Part shown: positions 1 to 14,186 of the stretch, piece after piece | Position numbering within the stretch: the first letter of the stretch is position 1 | Layout: each line of letters starts with the position of its first letter | Assembly (NCBI GenBank): GCA_014773175.1 | Contig: VXCM01003124.1 | Span: forward strand, 1-64,000 | Length of the DNA stretch: 64,000 nt | Source of the DNA: Lucifuga dentata | Taxonomy: Eukaryota; Chordata; Actinopteri; Ophidiiformes; Bythitidae | Direction of reading: 5' to 3' | Position numbers and translations under genes: made by a program | Notes under the pieces: model-generated | Database searches by the model: none | The model's input: only the letters and a program-made list of their open reading frames with translations | Told to the model about the DNA's origin: nothing

Positions 1-2994
1 GCATATTTATACATATAATGTCCTGGGGACGGAAATGGAACCCATTTGGTGGAATGGCTCATTTATGTGGGAGGAATGGTAATGGTCTTCGAGACAGAAC
101 TTGCCTTAACGCTTTAAAAAGGCAGTTTCCTGTACAGAGGATCATCGGCTAGCTTGCTCTGCTTTGTGGGAGTTAGCTGCCAGATGTTTTTTGTAGAACT
201 GAAAGCTTCTCTCTTTATTTTGTTTTTTTTCCATGACAGTTTTGATTTGTCTTCACTGATCCTGATAACACTTTAAGTTAGAAGCACTAATACACTTAAT
301 GGTAGTGTTGTCTTTTTATGGTTGTTATGAAAAGCCTCTTTTGTACTTTTATTTTCTTTACGTATAACTGTCCTGGTGGAAATCTTTTAGTATTTTGTTT
401 GGCATGAATGTTTGATATATGCAGTACGATGTATCATAAAAGCTGTCATTCTGTATTGCTAATAAGTGCTTTTAAAACAACCATATAGCAGAAATAAAGC
501 TCTAAATGAACCATGGAACATTAGAGGTGCTACATTTTCCTCTTAGCGTTTTCTTCTACTGAATTGTTAATTAGCTTTTATTTGTTTTAGTTCAGATGAA
601 GTTAGCTAATTATAAGTAGAAAATTAGCATTTTGTTGCTTTTCTCCTGCTGTGCAGTGTCTGCGTACTGAGACAGAGATGGGAGGTGTGGGGTAATTGAA
701 AATGCTAACACCTAATAATGACTCAGCACCAGTGTGTGATGGGTCAGCTATCACACAGCGAGGGAGAAAAGAACGAGGGAAGGAAAATCAGTTGTTAGAC
801 TTGAGAGAGACTGACTAGTCAAATGGAATGATGCATCTTCCTCGGTGCGCAGAGTGACGGCAGGACATCTCACATGGCACGAAGGAATTATGACCAAAAG
901 CCATTTATGTTCTAGCTCATTGAGTAGTTCATTCATAACCTGGACATCTTTGGGTTTGGCTCACGTACAGCTGCACTATGCAGCTCTTCATACCAAGACA
1001 TTCATCTTGCTGTCAGCCTCTCACTGTCAGTGCACACCACAGGGGAGACTCGCACACCTTTTTACACCCTCTACGTCTCTGTGACTTGGCACGAGGCCTA
1101 CACACTTAATGTTCATTCTGATGTCCTGTCTGCGGCTTAAGTGATGTGGTGCTTTGACATTTTATACTTAAGGTCCTGTCTTAAAAACAGAAGGCTGTCA
1201 TAAGGTTACTTGTTGGTCGCATAATCTTCCAATTACCTTGTCACCATTTTCAGAGCAGAGGACATGAGAAGATGACTCTAACCTGAACCAATGTAGACTT
1301 CAGGGAAATCAAGTGGCTGATAGACCAGTCTGCCCGTCCATCACTGTGACAGACTGCAGACCTGCCCCGCCATGCTGGCTTACTGTTGGGGTGCTGGAGA
1401 CGCTGCTATCTCTCCCCCGGCTAGGACCTGATCCTGGGGAGGATCCTTGACTGACACGCCTGCTGGTCCAGCTGCTGGAAGACTGCAGTGTTTGCTGACT
1501 GTACTGCAGGGGTTGTTAGTCTCTCACCAGGGGGTCAGCTAATCCACAGGCTGCCCCACTGAGTGTGAGTGATGGTGGCCCAGCACTGCAGGCTTGACTG
1601 GGCAGCAGATAGAGATGAATTGAACCCCCCCCAGAGGAGCATGTTAGGGAGGGAGGAGAGGAGAGCAGACATTCCTGATCTAGAAAATGACTCTGACCCT
1701 GCTTCAAAAGTCTCTGCTGTGATTACTGAGAGGGGTCACGGCATCAGGCAGCGACACCCATCTTCAGGCAGCGCCGACATGCTGCAGGGGAGGTAAGTCT
1801 GTGCCCCCCACCCACCATCACCTTAGCACTGTTTCTGAAGTTATGATCTGATACAAAACTGAATATACTCTCCCTGCATTTACTGTGAAGTGAAACCATG
1901 AACCATGGAACATTAGAGCAGCATTAGTTATTGAGATGCAGGTTTCAGAGGACATCACAAGGTGGCAGCACAGCCAATGACAAACAGCCTAAATAGGCCA
2001 CTCCTTCCATTTGCTCACTTAAATGCTGCAGAGGAGGAATAAATCTTATTCATGCCTTCTACCTCAGGGTGGTAGGGGCCTGCAGTTACCAGGGTCCCTC
2101 CAGTTACAGTGTCAGTTAACATTCATGCCTTTAACTGAACATGACTTGCTAATTCTCAATTTAGCCAGCAGCAACGAATAGCAGCTTAAACCAGATACCT
2201 CATCCTGTTCTCATGCGTGCTCTGTTCCTCTGCTGGTCTCACCAAGACATGAAGATATTTAAGGGTCATAGGCAAGCTATGAAAAAATAACAAACAATGT
2301 TTTGAACCCTGCTGGATCCCACTGATTGATCCCATGTATAAGCTCATATTGTGTGAAGTTATTGTTCAAACTTAGAACTTTATTCTAAATTTTAGTTCCT
2401 GAAGATACAAAAGCTGTCAAGCTGAATTTTGTGGAAATGAGTATAAAATCGTAGACTTTACATGAGAGATGATGATGCCGTTAATGCTGTCTTGGGGTTG
2501 AATATTTCACTTAATGTATGACTGAAATATTCACATACAAAATATAATTTTATAGTGTTATACAGTTTTTCTAAATGTAAATCTATGTAAGAGGAACTTC
2601 AAGAGGGAAATCAGGTCTAATTACATAAAATGCAACATTCTGAATCAATCCAATGGGAAATTAATTTCTTAAGACCTGGCATTGAATGTGCCACTACCGT
2701 ATGTTGCTACCCAACAGACTACCAGTAAACTCTCAACTGAAATGTTTGACTAACACAAAGTTTGCCCTATAGATCTTTGAAACATTGCCTACTGCAACAC
2801 TTTCTTAATTACATTTTTCAGACCTCAAATTAGCATTTAAAAAAAATGGAGCTGGAGAAATATGTTCTTCTTTGGAATGAATTATTGCATTAGATCACCC
2901 AGATGACAAAATAGCAAAATATGTGTTTCTGCATGTATTTAGCCATTTGGGCTTTCCTGCTGTGTTAGAGGAATTGATCCCTTGTTGTCTGAAG

Positions 2995-2997
<3 letters not shown>

Positions 2998-3044
<47 letters not shown>

Positions 3045-3050
3045 TCTCTC
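2998..3050. repeat. (CT)n microsatellite
   Basis: About 50 bases of CT with a single TG interruption. Confidence 0.9.
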
Positions 3051-3370
3051 ATGTCATCCAGTTCAGAAGTCTTGTTGAATTTATTGTCTCACTTTATGGT
3101 CGGCCTGAGCAAAGTGCACTCTGGCTGTCTGGTCTGGACAGTCTCTTCTAGTACCAAACAAGATGGAGGGCCTGACATGGGACATTTTAGGGATCAATTT
3201 TGGGCCATGGGACAGCTTTCAAATTTGGGACCAAAACTTGTGGACCAGTTTGATTTCAGTGCACTTGCAGAGGTTAAATTGGTTTAAAGGAAGGTTTAGG
3301 GTTTGGCATGTATCATTTATGGCTGAGAGTAAGTCTCCAGGGTGTGAATGTAAGTCAACAACATGTAAGC

Positions 3371-3413
3371 ATGTGTGTGTGCGTGTGTGCGTGTGTGTGT
3401 GTGTGTGTGTGTA
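3371..3413. repeat. (GT)n microsatellite
   Basis: GT run with GC interruptions. Confidence 0.85.
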
Positions 3414-4655
3414 TGGGTGGGTTGGTATACCTGGAACCAGTGCCCCACCTCTATAGTAAAGCCATAAACTCAGTTATTCTCACCCACAGATTCCTCCTCT
3501 AAACATATGGGCCCCTTATGTGCTGATTGCTTTACAGATATTGGTCAGGGCAAAGTGTCAATCCACTCTCCCATCTCTCCCACTGGTGGGTAATTTTTAT
3601 GCATGCGGGGGCACATTAAAAATGAAACTTCCATAATATTCTGAATGTGTGGTTATAAAATGTTATGACATTCCGTACTTTTTTCACAATTGCAATTTCC
3701 AATCTAGTCTTCTAAGCCAAATTATGCCAATTGTCCAGGCTTTACGGTGGACTTGTCTTCAGGCATCATTAAAAAAACAAAAAATTATATCATCTACAAT
3801 AGTGGAATTTAATGTTTTCAGCAAACTAAAACCTAGAAATGAGGAAACCAAGATGCTTCACATCCCCACACCAAATATTCTGTGGCTTTTGACCTACTGG
3901 TCGTGGCCTTTTAGGTACTCTGCTTATCATCCCAGCATGATTGGAGCTGGAAGACTGGAGCCTGCGAGCCACATTTACAGTGCAAATGTTATCGTTCCAA
4001 TGACACTTTAAACAGGCTTTATCAATATATAGTCATTCAAGGTTTATGAGCTTTGATAAAATGCCACTAGCCAAGCAGGGTCATTACAATGCATAGCTAT
4101 GAGATATTTTCTAATCTTGTTATTATTATTAATTTGTTGGGACGAACAGGTACTATTAATTATCAACAAAATAAAAATAAACTCTAAGTGGACAAAGTGG
4201 TAAAAAGATATTGATTTTTTTTCTCAGGAAGAGCAGCATAAGGGCAAACTACAGTGTGAGTTTGACAGAATCTTATCATCCTATTATCTTTAAAACAGTG
4301 GGTTATCATAATTGCTTACTTAATAATTCTATAAAACGGTGGAAGTGCAACCTTTGGATGGACAGTAAACTGTAAGTGCTTTTGATTCTGACATTGAAAA
4401 GATTTCAGACAAGGTTATACATGCTGCAGCCTATTCATTTAATAAAAGGACAACAATATGTATTAAGTTAAATCCAGCAAATACCATGAATAATTACTGA
4501 GTAAATTGAATAACTAAAATAGAAAATTTAACATCTGCAATTATTATTTTCACATTTTAGCTGAATTTCTGTTGAACAAATAACTAATTACTGCCAGTAT
4601 TACAACAGAGTAACTATTAAAATCTTTAAATAATTAACTAGTAGGATTATTTTAA

Positions 4656-5264
4656 AGGAACATGTCAGTGATTTTGCATGTTTGAACACAATAAGTACAA
4701 CCTGCATGCACATTACATTACCGTCAACCATTTTCCAAAACATACTACTGGAGCGGTAAATTTTAGGGTTCCCCACCCCACCTCCACCCTCACCCCCCAC
4801 CTTCCAGACTGCCATTGGTTGTTGCCAGTACAATATTAAAATCAACTTGTAGTGACTTGAAACATGCTTGAGATACATAATCCATCATTTGCAAACATGA
4901 CGTATATTCAATTTTTTTTGTTGAAGTTACTTAATTTAACAAATCCAGCATGGAGCTACATGGAATAAAATGTATGTCTCCTCCAAGAAATATAGTCCCA
5001 GGAGAAGATTACTGTAAATCAAGAAATTAAAACATCTGTGCCTTCTACAAACGTGCATACGTGTTAACAGGCCAAACATAGAATTTTAAGGTGTGTGACT
5101 CAATTGATCAATTGATTTTGAAAGATTAAGGGGTTTGGCAAAGTAACACAAAACCTGAAATATGGTTTTATGTTTTGGAAAATGGTTGACACTAACGTAA
5201 AGATATGCAGATAGTATTTTGGGGGGGGCTCAAACATGCAAAAATCGCTAACCAATATGAGCCT
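4656..5264 (-). mobile_element. Kolobok-like MITE (AGGAAC subfamily)
   Basis: TTAA at 4652-4655 and 5265-5268. Left end AGGAACATGTC, right end ATATGAGCCT; the TTTTGCATGTTTGA block is shared by both ends. The interior is the reverse complement of the family pattern but clearly diverged from the AGGACC group. Confidence 0.7.
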
Positions 5265-5268
5265 TTAA

Positions 5269-7571
5269 AGCAAAGAGGGGAAACTCTCATCTACACATCT
5301 CTGCTTTCTCTCTTTAGATGTAATCAGCTTCACACCAGCATGCAGAACAATGGAGTAGACACACTGAATCAGCATGTGAAAACTTCATCACATTTAGCGC
5401 TCATCTCCTGCTCACAGTAAGCAAATTAGCAGGTTTGCCATGTAGATTCAGGTGAGAACTTCATACAAGGCAGCTTTAGAATCAGTATTTAATCCTTATT
5501 TGAGTTGTGAATTCAACCGTTTGTATCTGAGTAGAAACGACAAAATCTCCCCCTCCCCCCCAGTATTCCCCTGAGCGATCCTTGTTGTTTCTTGCTGTTT
5601 TCCTATTACAGGAAAAAAAGAGGGATCTTTGGAGAGGGCAAATGCTACAAAACATCTGACAGGTGCTCGCCTCCACCAAGCAGGCAGCAACCTTGGAGGG
5701 AGTAGACAGGAATGTTGCGGCCCTATCTGAGCTCAGGGGGAAATACTGACTGCAAAGGCCTTTTTTGTTCCGAGAGAAAAATCAATATTCCAGAGTCCAT
5801 CACACAGGCAGGCCTTTTGGTGTGTTTTTTCAGTGTGTTCCAGGTGGGCTCCAGCTATGTGAAACAGGCTCAGAGTGACCCCCTGGAAAAATAGTTAATG
5901 TCTAACTTCTTTATCTGTCTTTTACAGCCAAGGGTTGTACCCCCAAATCAATACACGATACACAAATATCCCAGCGCTCCATGTTCTAGACAGTGAGCAA
6001 TGACCAGGGCTTGAGAGCTGGCCGGCTTCACACCACCTGGAAAACAGAAAGTGCTTCTTTTCTTTTTTTTCTATAAGGGACAGCGGCCTCTGGTAGACTT
6101 AAAGCAGAAAGACTGAGGCTAGAATCAAATTTGAGGATAGCGGTACTTACTGTGATATTTCTATTTTAAGAGATATTACACTTCTGCACAACATTTCTGA
6201 GAGAAATCTACTTTTTACTTCACTATATTTATCTGACAGCTGTAATTACTTAATCGCCTTTAAGAATAAGATTTTAGATTCAACATCTTTTCCCCCTTCT
6301 TTCCTGCCTTGCTTTTTCCTGTCCTTTTTTTCCCCTTAATCCATTCTTTCTGTCCTTTGGATTCTTGAGTAGATTTTTTTTTTTACTAATACCTGTTTAC
6401 TTGAAATGTAAGGGAACATTTTTTTCCAGGATAGTGGTCATACTTTTAGGAAAGGATGTGTATATCAAGATTCAAAACTGACTATGCTAAGGGCTGTAAT
6501 TGTTGCTACCATGCTAACATGCTACCTTTAAAAACTGATTCTCGTGTAATATTTGCAACCTGCTCTGGCAAACGTTTCACTAAAAACCGTCCTGGTATTT
6601 CTGGGGGTGAAGGTCTCAGTCTGGGAACGAAGCATCTGGGCATTGATAGCAGACCGCGTGTTTCCATGCTGTTATTCCAAACCTGTGCATGAACAGTTCA
6701 AACTAGCTGCATGTTTATAGCAAAGACCAACAAGCTTAAGGTTCTTTTCTCCTCTCTGTCTACACTGGCCGTGATTGTTGATATCTGTCATTGTCTGGTA
6801 CACCGTCCCAGTAGACCTTGTAGCGAATCAACAGAGCAGCTCCCAGACAGATAAAATGTCACATCAGTGTTTCAGAGAGCTAAAAGAGGTTCCAGTTCCC
6901 AACCAGTGTTATGATGAGAGAAGGCGCATCTACTTAGGGAGGGCAGGCATCCCCCTGCCTGATAGCAGCTGATAATCTGTGAGGTTGACCTGTCAGTTAG
7001 GTCCTGGAGATAGATGACGTGAGGCCCCTGATAGGCTGTCTCCAACGGAGGAGACACCAGTCGCACGGGATGCTGGGACAGAGAGCAGGACCCAAGGCGA
7101 CGGACAGATGTGTGGAGGTGGACTGATGACGAGGTGGGTCAGGGAGGTGGCATGGTGGAGGAATGCCGAAGCAGTGAGGTGGGGGTGTGGGGTCAGGAGA
7201 GGGGAGGGGTGGTCTCCTGATGAGCGGAGAGACAGTTCTCTGCTGGAGATCGTTTCAAAGTTTACTTTACACCAACCCCCTGGAAGCTCGGGTCAGTGGG
7301 GAGGGAGACCCCGTTCACCTCCAGCACACAGAGCTCAGATCACAGCAAAACACCCGACAGCGGAGGGGGAACAATAGGAGTGGAGGGTTTGCTGGTCCAA
7401 CTCACAAGTTTCACATTGATTTTCTACCTTCCAAGCAGCCACTGGTTTACTTTCAAGTCAATATGGTGTGAAAACATTTAGTATGTTTTTTTTTTTTTTT
7501 TTACAAGTAAACACATGATAATACAGTTTGTGAGCATTGACCCTTCTGAAAAATGCTTGCTGTTGATGCAT
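5269..7571. other. Non-coding stretch
   Basis: No gene or recognisable repeat. The interval 7080-7380 is purine- and GC-rich, with no conserved coding pattern. Confidence 0.6.
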
Positions 7572-7575
7572 TTAA

Positions 7576-8251
7576 AGGACCATACCATCTATTTTGCATG
7601 TTTGAGCCAAATATATTCAATTTTCATACACATAATGTTACTGACAATCTTTTCCCAAAGCGGAAGCTGGAACAGTGAGTTGAATTTTTTTTTTTCCTGC
7701 CTTCCAGACCGCCATTGGTTTCAGTTCATTCTGGTATACTATAAAAAAAATTTGTTGATACTTGAAACGTTCTTAGGATATGTAATCCATCATTGCAAAC
7801 AAGACGTATATTCAAGGTTTTTTTTTTCGAAGTGTCGTAATTTTAGCGTTTAAGCACAATAAAAAGCACAGGTTGAATGTATGTCTCCACTGGGGAATAT
7901 AGGTAGAGGGAACCTGCGTTTATTGAAAAATTTAAACAAGCGTGACTTCATAATTTATTTTCTTCATAGACTTCATATTACTTCAATATGTCAACAAATC
8001 CAAAATAATCCTGAATGAGTAGCGATAGTCGTGTTTAATGTAAAGATGTTCTCAACTACTAGCAGATGAAACACTGATTTTAAGGTGGGTGTATCACTTG
8101 AGTATTTGATTTTGAAAGATTAAGTCATTTTTCAAAATATCAGCAAAGCTGAAGTACAGTTTTATCCTTTGGGAAATGATTCTCAGTAACGTTACGTGTA
8201 TGAAAATTGAATACGTTAGGCTCAAACATGCAAAATGCATGGTATGGTCCT
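7576..8251 (-). mobile_element. Kolobok-like MITE (AGGACC subfamily), reverse direction, with internal insertion
   Basis: TTAA at 7572-7575 and 8252-8255; ends AGGACCATACC and GGTATGGTCCT. Interior as in the other copies, except for about 75-85 extra bases at 7976-8050 that are also found at 9650-9724. Confidence 0.8.
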
Positions 8252-8329
8252 TTAAGGAAACTTCAACATCTGAGGTTTGAAAATCAGCAGCCATTTAATG
8301 CAAAAGCTACCAAATTTACATTTTCAACA

Positions 8330-8556
8330 AAAAATTTAATAGACATCTTGCTCACTGTGATGGAATACCTTTCTCAAACACATTTTAAGTACAAGTTGAT
8401 TTTATTAGCGTACTAATTGAAACCAAAGGCAGAAGGTAAATACAATTCTAATATTTAACGCTCCAGTCATGTTTTGGAAAATGGTTAGCGGTAAAGCAAA
8501 GTGTATGCAGGTTGTATTTATTAGGATCAAACATGTAAAATCGCCAGTATGATCCA
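8330..8556 (+). mobile_element. Truncated Kolobok-like MITE, right half
   Basis: Shares the blocks GTGATGGAATACCT, AAGTTGATTTTA and TAGCGTACTA and ends ATGATCCA followed by TTAA (8557-8560). No left end is seen. Confidence 0.55.
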
Positions 8557-11006
8557 TTAAATTCTAATAAAAGTAATTATATAGTTCCCTCCTCTGATCC
8601 TCCGAGTGGGATTCAGAGTCAGTTTATGAAGCCCAAGTCAAACTTTTTTGCTTAGAGACGACCTCGCTGACCACCAGGCCAGCCACCCATCAAGCCAAAC
8701 ACTCACACTGTTTACCCAAATTGTGGCTCTTTTCGGAAAGAAACTTCAAATATTGCCTTTATACACTCAGTGGCGTTGTCTCCCTGCCATTTGTTTCCTT
8801 TTATGAAACATTATTAAGTTTGTAATTTTTTTTACAGTATTGATCTCACTCATAGCAAGACATTTGAACCTGTCAAACACAGCAAACTAATAATGTTAAT
8901 TATGTCTGAATTCCATTTAGGTGGAGCAGTGCCAGGGCTCTTGTATTGTGAATGTTTGCATATTGATACACCTAAATGGAACAGAGCCATTAGTAGTTTT
9001 ATTGATTACTTAGTTACACTTATGCTTTTCCTGTAATAACAAATCAAAAAGTCCTATTTAAATGGTTCATCAGCAATATCAACAGCAGCTTCTCAAATTT
9101 GATGTTGTTGATGGTTTAAATCCTTGGACCAGCTGGAAACTACTGAGCAGGAAAAGTGAGAAATCCTCCACCAGCCCCAACAACTCCTACCTAGGTGCCT
9201 TTGAGCAAGTGGCAACAGACAGTGTGTGCATCACTTTGGCTGTACTGAGTGGAAATTGGATTTGAATGTACCTGAGAGTATGAGAAGATAGTGAGGCAAT
9301 ACTTAAAATGTTGTATTTACTCCATATAGTAAAAAATAAGGCATTTTCAATATAAATATTAATTTTATGGAATTTATAACTTGATTATTGTGGTTTTCCT
9401 ATCAATGTTTTAACTGCAAAAATAGCAAGAAAAAATCTAGACTCATTCCGCATAAATGGCTTCTGGGGTCACAATAAAGACCTTTGACCTTTCTATATAT
9501 TGTTCTGTTTAGTCTCAGGTATATAGAATTTAATGATATCCCCCCCCCCCCCCNCCCCCCCCCCTTTTTTTAACAGGTTTCAGGTTTTGGTACTTTTGTT
9601 CGATGTAAGAGAAGTGTACTGTCACTAGACAACTGACAAAGGCTATCAGTATTACTTCAATATGTCAACAAATCCAAAGTAATCCTGAATGAGTAGTGAT
9701 AGTCGTGTTTAATGTAAAGATGTTATCACATTTTACAAGCTGCCAATGTTTCCTAAAATCTGCCCTCTGCTTAAATCAAACTAATGTTTCAGCTCAGTAT
9801 CCCTCGATCCAATCGCAGCGCTCCTGACCATGACTCCTATTAGATACCAGAAGAGATTTATCGAACCAGCTTCCAGTTTTCAGATAGGATAGGGACAACA
9901 CTTATCTCCAGATATTCCCTTATCAAAAAACAATTTAGTGAGAGAAACAGACATTAGCCCAGATATTTTTACACTGCTAAGTGCTCCAGCTTAGCTTACT
10001 CGGTACAAGGGTCTGTTTGCGCTGTGCACACACCTCCATCCGCTCGGATAGAAAAGCATTAACATAGCCTTAGTGCTCTCTTGATGTCACGGCCATTACG
10101 TTCGCATCAAGCTCTTGGACTTTGAGACTTGATCAATTCTGCCTCGTTTTTCAAGCCACGGAATACTGAAAAAGAAAAGGTTTCATAAAACCAATAAGGA
10201 AGATGCGAAGCTTTTGGAGGTACTAGTGTAGTAGTGTAGTGTACATGTGTGTGCATGTGCATTCACATGCACACTTAAAAATATTGGTGTGTGTGTGTGC
10301 ATGCATGTGTGTGTGTGTGTGGTTGACCTAGCATCAGAGATGGCCCAGGAGGCCAGACTGAGCAGGTGCTGTGAGAGGTCACAAGAGGAGATGGAGCTGG
10401 TGGGTCATCGTAAGGTTATCCTGACCTGAATTTGATTTCTGCTGCCTGTATTTATCAAGAACTGAGGGAGGCATGTGTGTGTTTTTGTACTGGTGCGTGT
10501 CTGCTTATGTGTGTGTGTGTGTAACGAGCACGGAAATAATTTCTTAGCAGCTACAACATTTTACAAAGGTGTCTGTGTGTGAAGCCACAAGGCCATGTGG
10601 AGGAGTCGGGCAGACCGATAGCACACACACTCCTGTTCCTATGACCCTGGAAGAATAAAATAGGATATAAAAGCAAAGATTTATTTGAGTTAAATACAAG
10701 TTTCAAGCAACAAATTGATTCCAGTTATTCACCCCGTTAACCAAAGATTTTACATTCTTTTGTCAAACACCTGTTGGCATGTCAAGTGAGACACTTGATG
10801 TAAAGCTGATGTGTCCAATAAGCATCCAGAGTATTTGTTCTTTCCATGGATGATGCCTGTAAAAGAGGCTGCAGGTGCTTGGGCAGGGGCCCAGAGTCTA
10901 GGGGCCATGTTAACCATTAACGCAGCCATATAATGCTGTTACTGATTACCGCCTCTCGCTCTTGAGACTCCTGCTGACCTGAGCCGCAGGTAGGAATCCC
11001 GCTAGA

Positions 11007-11012
11007 TTTGTA

Positions 11013-11055
<43 letters not shown>

Positions 11056-11073
11056 ACACACCTACGNTTTGTA

Positions 11074-11118
<45 letters not shown>

Positions 11119-11129
11119 ACACACCTACG
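11007..11129 (+). repeat. (GT)n microsatellite doubled around assembly N 11067
   Basis: TTTGTATTTGTGTG...GCGCACACACCTACG occurs twice (11007-11066 and 11068-11129), differing by one GT unit. An assembly artefact is the simplest reading; one copy is real. Confidence 0.75.
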
Positions 11130-12454
11130 ATTCGTTGCCATGTGTGGTGTTGGAAAGCAGCCTCCCTCTTGGTCATAAGTCATTCTTCTTCCTCTCCCTC
11201 CTTCCATTCATTCCTGTGAGCCGCCTCCTCTCCCACACAGACATGCTCACTCAGGTTCACCTCTCTTTCTCTGAATCTTTTCATCAACCTTCACCGTGAC
11301 CTTTATCCCGTGCGCCATAAAATGCTGAGGTGTAAAGATGTCTTGTACTAAGTTAAGAGAAGCCATGTTTGACATGTAGTGCCTCAGGTACTTTACTCAG
11401 GGGCAAAAGTCTAATGTTTAGAGGACATTGATAAATGACTCACAGCACATGTACAGCAAGACACCCTAAAGATGAGGAAATGTTGTGCTGTAGTCCAATC
11501 AGAACACACGTTGATAAGAAGTCAGAGTGTTTATGTTGTAAGATTTCCAACATACAGTGCAAAGTATGTAGTCTCTTTTAAAGTATTTACTATACAAAAA
11601 AAAGTGAGGTCAAATAATTGTGTAGGATTTAAACTGTGTACTTTGGATACATCTGAACATGTAAAATAGTTGCTATAATTAGACAAAAACACCTTCCCAA
11701 GTGTTTCTAGGTGATGGAGGTTTGAAATGACCCAGATGAGAAATTTGTGCACCTAAAGGTGTCAGCAAAATCAACATATCAACAATTAGGCTTTTTATCA
11801 TAAGTGCTGTGTGTCACTTATTCATAACAGCCTTTGCAGCCATAGTTACCTGTGCAGAGAGAGAAGTGTTTTTGCTCTGTGCCGAGCTTTATTGTTATTT
11901 TAGGTAACATGTCATGTATAATAATATATTGGGATTTTTTTTTTGTGATAAAATACAGATGATTTCTAAACAATCTAATACATGATTACTTATTTCAAAG
12001 TATAATAATAGAATACAAAAATGCCCTGCTGTCACATTCAGTATGTTCAGATTAAAAGTACTCATGCCTTTAAATTATCCATGCATTAATGTTAATGTGC
12101 ATGTCAATGAGAATTCACAAAATTGAAAAAAAAAAAAAATGTTTTTCATTCAGCAATGTGAAAAATGTTCAGCGTTTTCAAAAAATGGAATTCTATGAAA
12201 TAATAATTAATAAAAACAAAAAATAAACAAAATTTCCAAAATTAAATCTCCGTATTTTGTGGATTTTGTTTTCAGGTCAGTTGAAAGATTACAAGCTCCT
12301 TCAAAGTAGATCAGTTCTCCAAATGTTTTCACCTTGTAAAACTCTGAGATAATGACTAGCATGCATTGTGACATCAAGCTAACAAAAGGCTGAGAATAAC
12401 AATGCTCCCTGAAATCAGCAATATTTTATGAATTGATCTCACATAGAAATTAAA

Positions 12455-12545
12455 GTCTTGTAGCTACAGTTGTCAGATAAATATAGACAGTGGACTGAAA
12501 AGTACAATTTGTTCCTGTAAAATATAGTAGAAGACAAAGGAACTG
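12455..12545 (+). repeat. AAGTAC-rich dispersed repeat, fragment
   Basis: Contains GTAGCTACAGTTGTCAGATA and GAAAAGTACAATTTG, internal blocks of the repeat at 13925-14795. Confidence 0.45.
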
Positions 12546-13334
12546 AACTTGAATAAATGAACATACTTTCCAGTTCTGTTTAAAAACATGTTGATTAAAA
12601 GACACGTGAAGCACCACCTAAGACAAAATACTTTTTCATTTTGCAGTAGATTAAAGTAAATCAAAGCAATGAGGCTAGCATAACCTGCTTATCATGGTGT
12701 TGTACTGTGTAATGGAGCTGACAAGTGTTATATCTTCACCTTGATTCTTCAGTATTATCATGGCATGTTAATCGTGTTCTATGGATAATATCAGCCTGCA
12801 GACCTCAGAGATGTCTGCCTGCCTGGATGGAGCATCTTCAGCCTACAAGGTTGTTCCAGCAGATCTGTAAACACAGAGCTTAGCGGAGCCAGCACCTAAG
12901 CTGCTGTCCAGGGTTTATCAAAACAAAACACACACACTGACCCGGGTTTGCCTTTGTGGTGATAATGGCAGGGGTCAAACTAGAGGACGTCCATTGAGAG
13001 AAAGTGGGAAGCATCCTTCTGAAGTTCTGATTGTGAATTATTAGCTCTGCCACGGATGTTTTTAGCCATGTCTGTTTGTTTAATAGCATTACTCCAAACA
13101 CAAAAAATGATTCTGAAAAAACATGATGGAAGGAAAGAATCCATTAAATGTTGGTGCGGATCCGGCAGGCTAAAATATGTGCTTGGACAGGGAGAATATC
13201 AATGGAATTGCTGTGTAGTAATGCATAAGGCTCGAAACATGCAGAAATTGTTAATGTTCTAACTTGCAAACAGTTGTTTCACATTTTTTAACTAGTTACA
13301 GAAATAGATCCAGCAAAATATTATGTTTAATATA

Positions 13335-13525
13335 TCCATCCATCCATCCATCCATTTTCTTTACCCGTTTGTCCTGTTGAGGGTCACTGGAGCCTATCCC
13401 AGCAGTCATAGGGCTAGAGGCGGGGTNCCCGTTTGTCCTGTTGAGGGTCACTGGAGCCTATCCCAGCAGTCATAGGGCTAGAGGCGGGGTACTCCCTGGA
13501 CAGATTGCCAGTCTATTGCAGGGTA
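13335..13525 (-). mobile_element. Dispersed teleost repeat with (ATCC)n tail
   Basis: (CATC)n at about 13335-13353 is followed by GGAGCCTATCCCAGC and GGCTAGAGGCGGGGT, a widespread fish repeat probably derived from a LINE or SINE 3' end. The single-N duplication (13364-13426 and 13428-13490) doubles its core artificially. Confidence 0.55.
13364..13490. repeat. 63-bp duplication around assembly N 13427 (artefact)
   Basis: The two flanks of the single N are identical over 63 bases, as expected for unmerged contig ends. Confidence 0.8.
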
Positions 13526-14186
13526 TGTTTAATATAGTAGTTTTTTTTTTTCTTGAGGCCAATATATTATTACAACATTAGAATATTATTATTACTTTAT
13601 AGGTTTGATCAGCATTGGTGGAAGTATGAGCTCTAACAAGTCCCTTATAGTTTGTCCTTTTGTTAAAATCCTCTGAATGTTACAGTTATCTCAATCCATT
13701 TTTCAGGTCCAGATGTAGCATTACCTTTACATATTTATATTATGGCTAAACAGCTCTAGTCAAGATATCCGCATTATTGTGAAATAACTCGGTATGTGAC
13801 TTTTTAACCAAGAACAAAGCCAGTGGAAGCTTAGATCATGTATGTGTCTTTCTTGGCCTCTTTTGTTAATGTGAAGAGTGCAATATGGGATTTTTACTGT
13901 ACTGCAGATCTGACTATTATCTTCAGTGGTGGAAGAAGTAATTACATGGATATACTCCATTAAAAGTAGATGTGTTACATTCAAAATTATATTTAAGTAA
14001 AATTTAGTATTAGTGGAAACAAATTCTCATATATCCAAAGTAAAATAGTAAAAGAAAGTACTCATTATGGAGCATTGTCTCTGTCAGACTGTTAATATTG
14101 CATTAATTTGGGATCTATGCTGAATATAAACTGAACTACAAAGTCACTAGCAGCTGCAGTCATCAGATAGTGGAGTAAAAAGTACG

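Larger units (their letters stand above)
1..4651. other. Non-coding stretch at the left edge
   Basis: AT-rich, no gene recognised. It holds a (CT)n and a (GT)n run, a GC-richer block at about 1261-1800 ending in a strong donor-like GAG|GTAAGT (GT at 1793), and a weak CTCF-like site (TCACAAGGTGGCAG, 1955-1968). The open frames in it look like chance. Confidence 0.6.
8561..13330. other. Non-coding stretch with microsatellites
   Basis: Holds a C-tract with gap N at 9554, the 75-bp block 9650-9724 shared with 7976-8050, a few GT runs (10286-10320, 11020-11116) and a fragment of the AAGTAC repeat. Nothing coding is recognised. Confidence 0.6.

Noticed and set aside
507..1918. 20-bp string TGAACCATGGAACATTAGAG at 507-526 and again at 1899-1918
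   Set aside because: Exact but short, with no extended similarity around it; too little to define an element.
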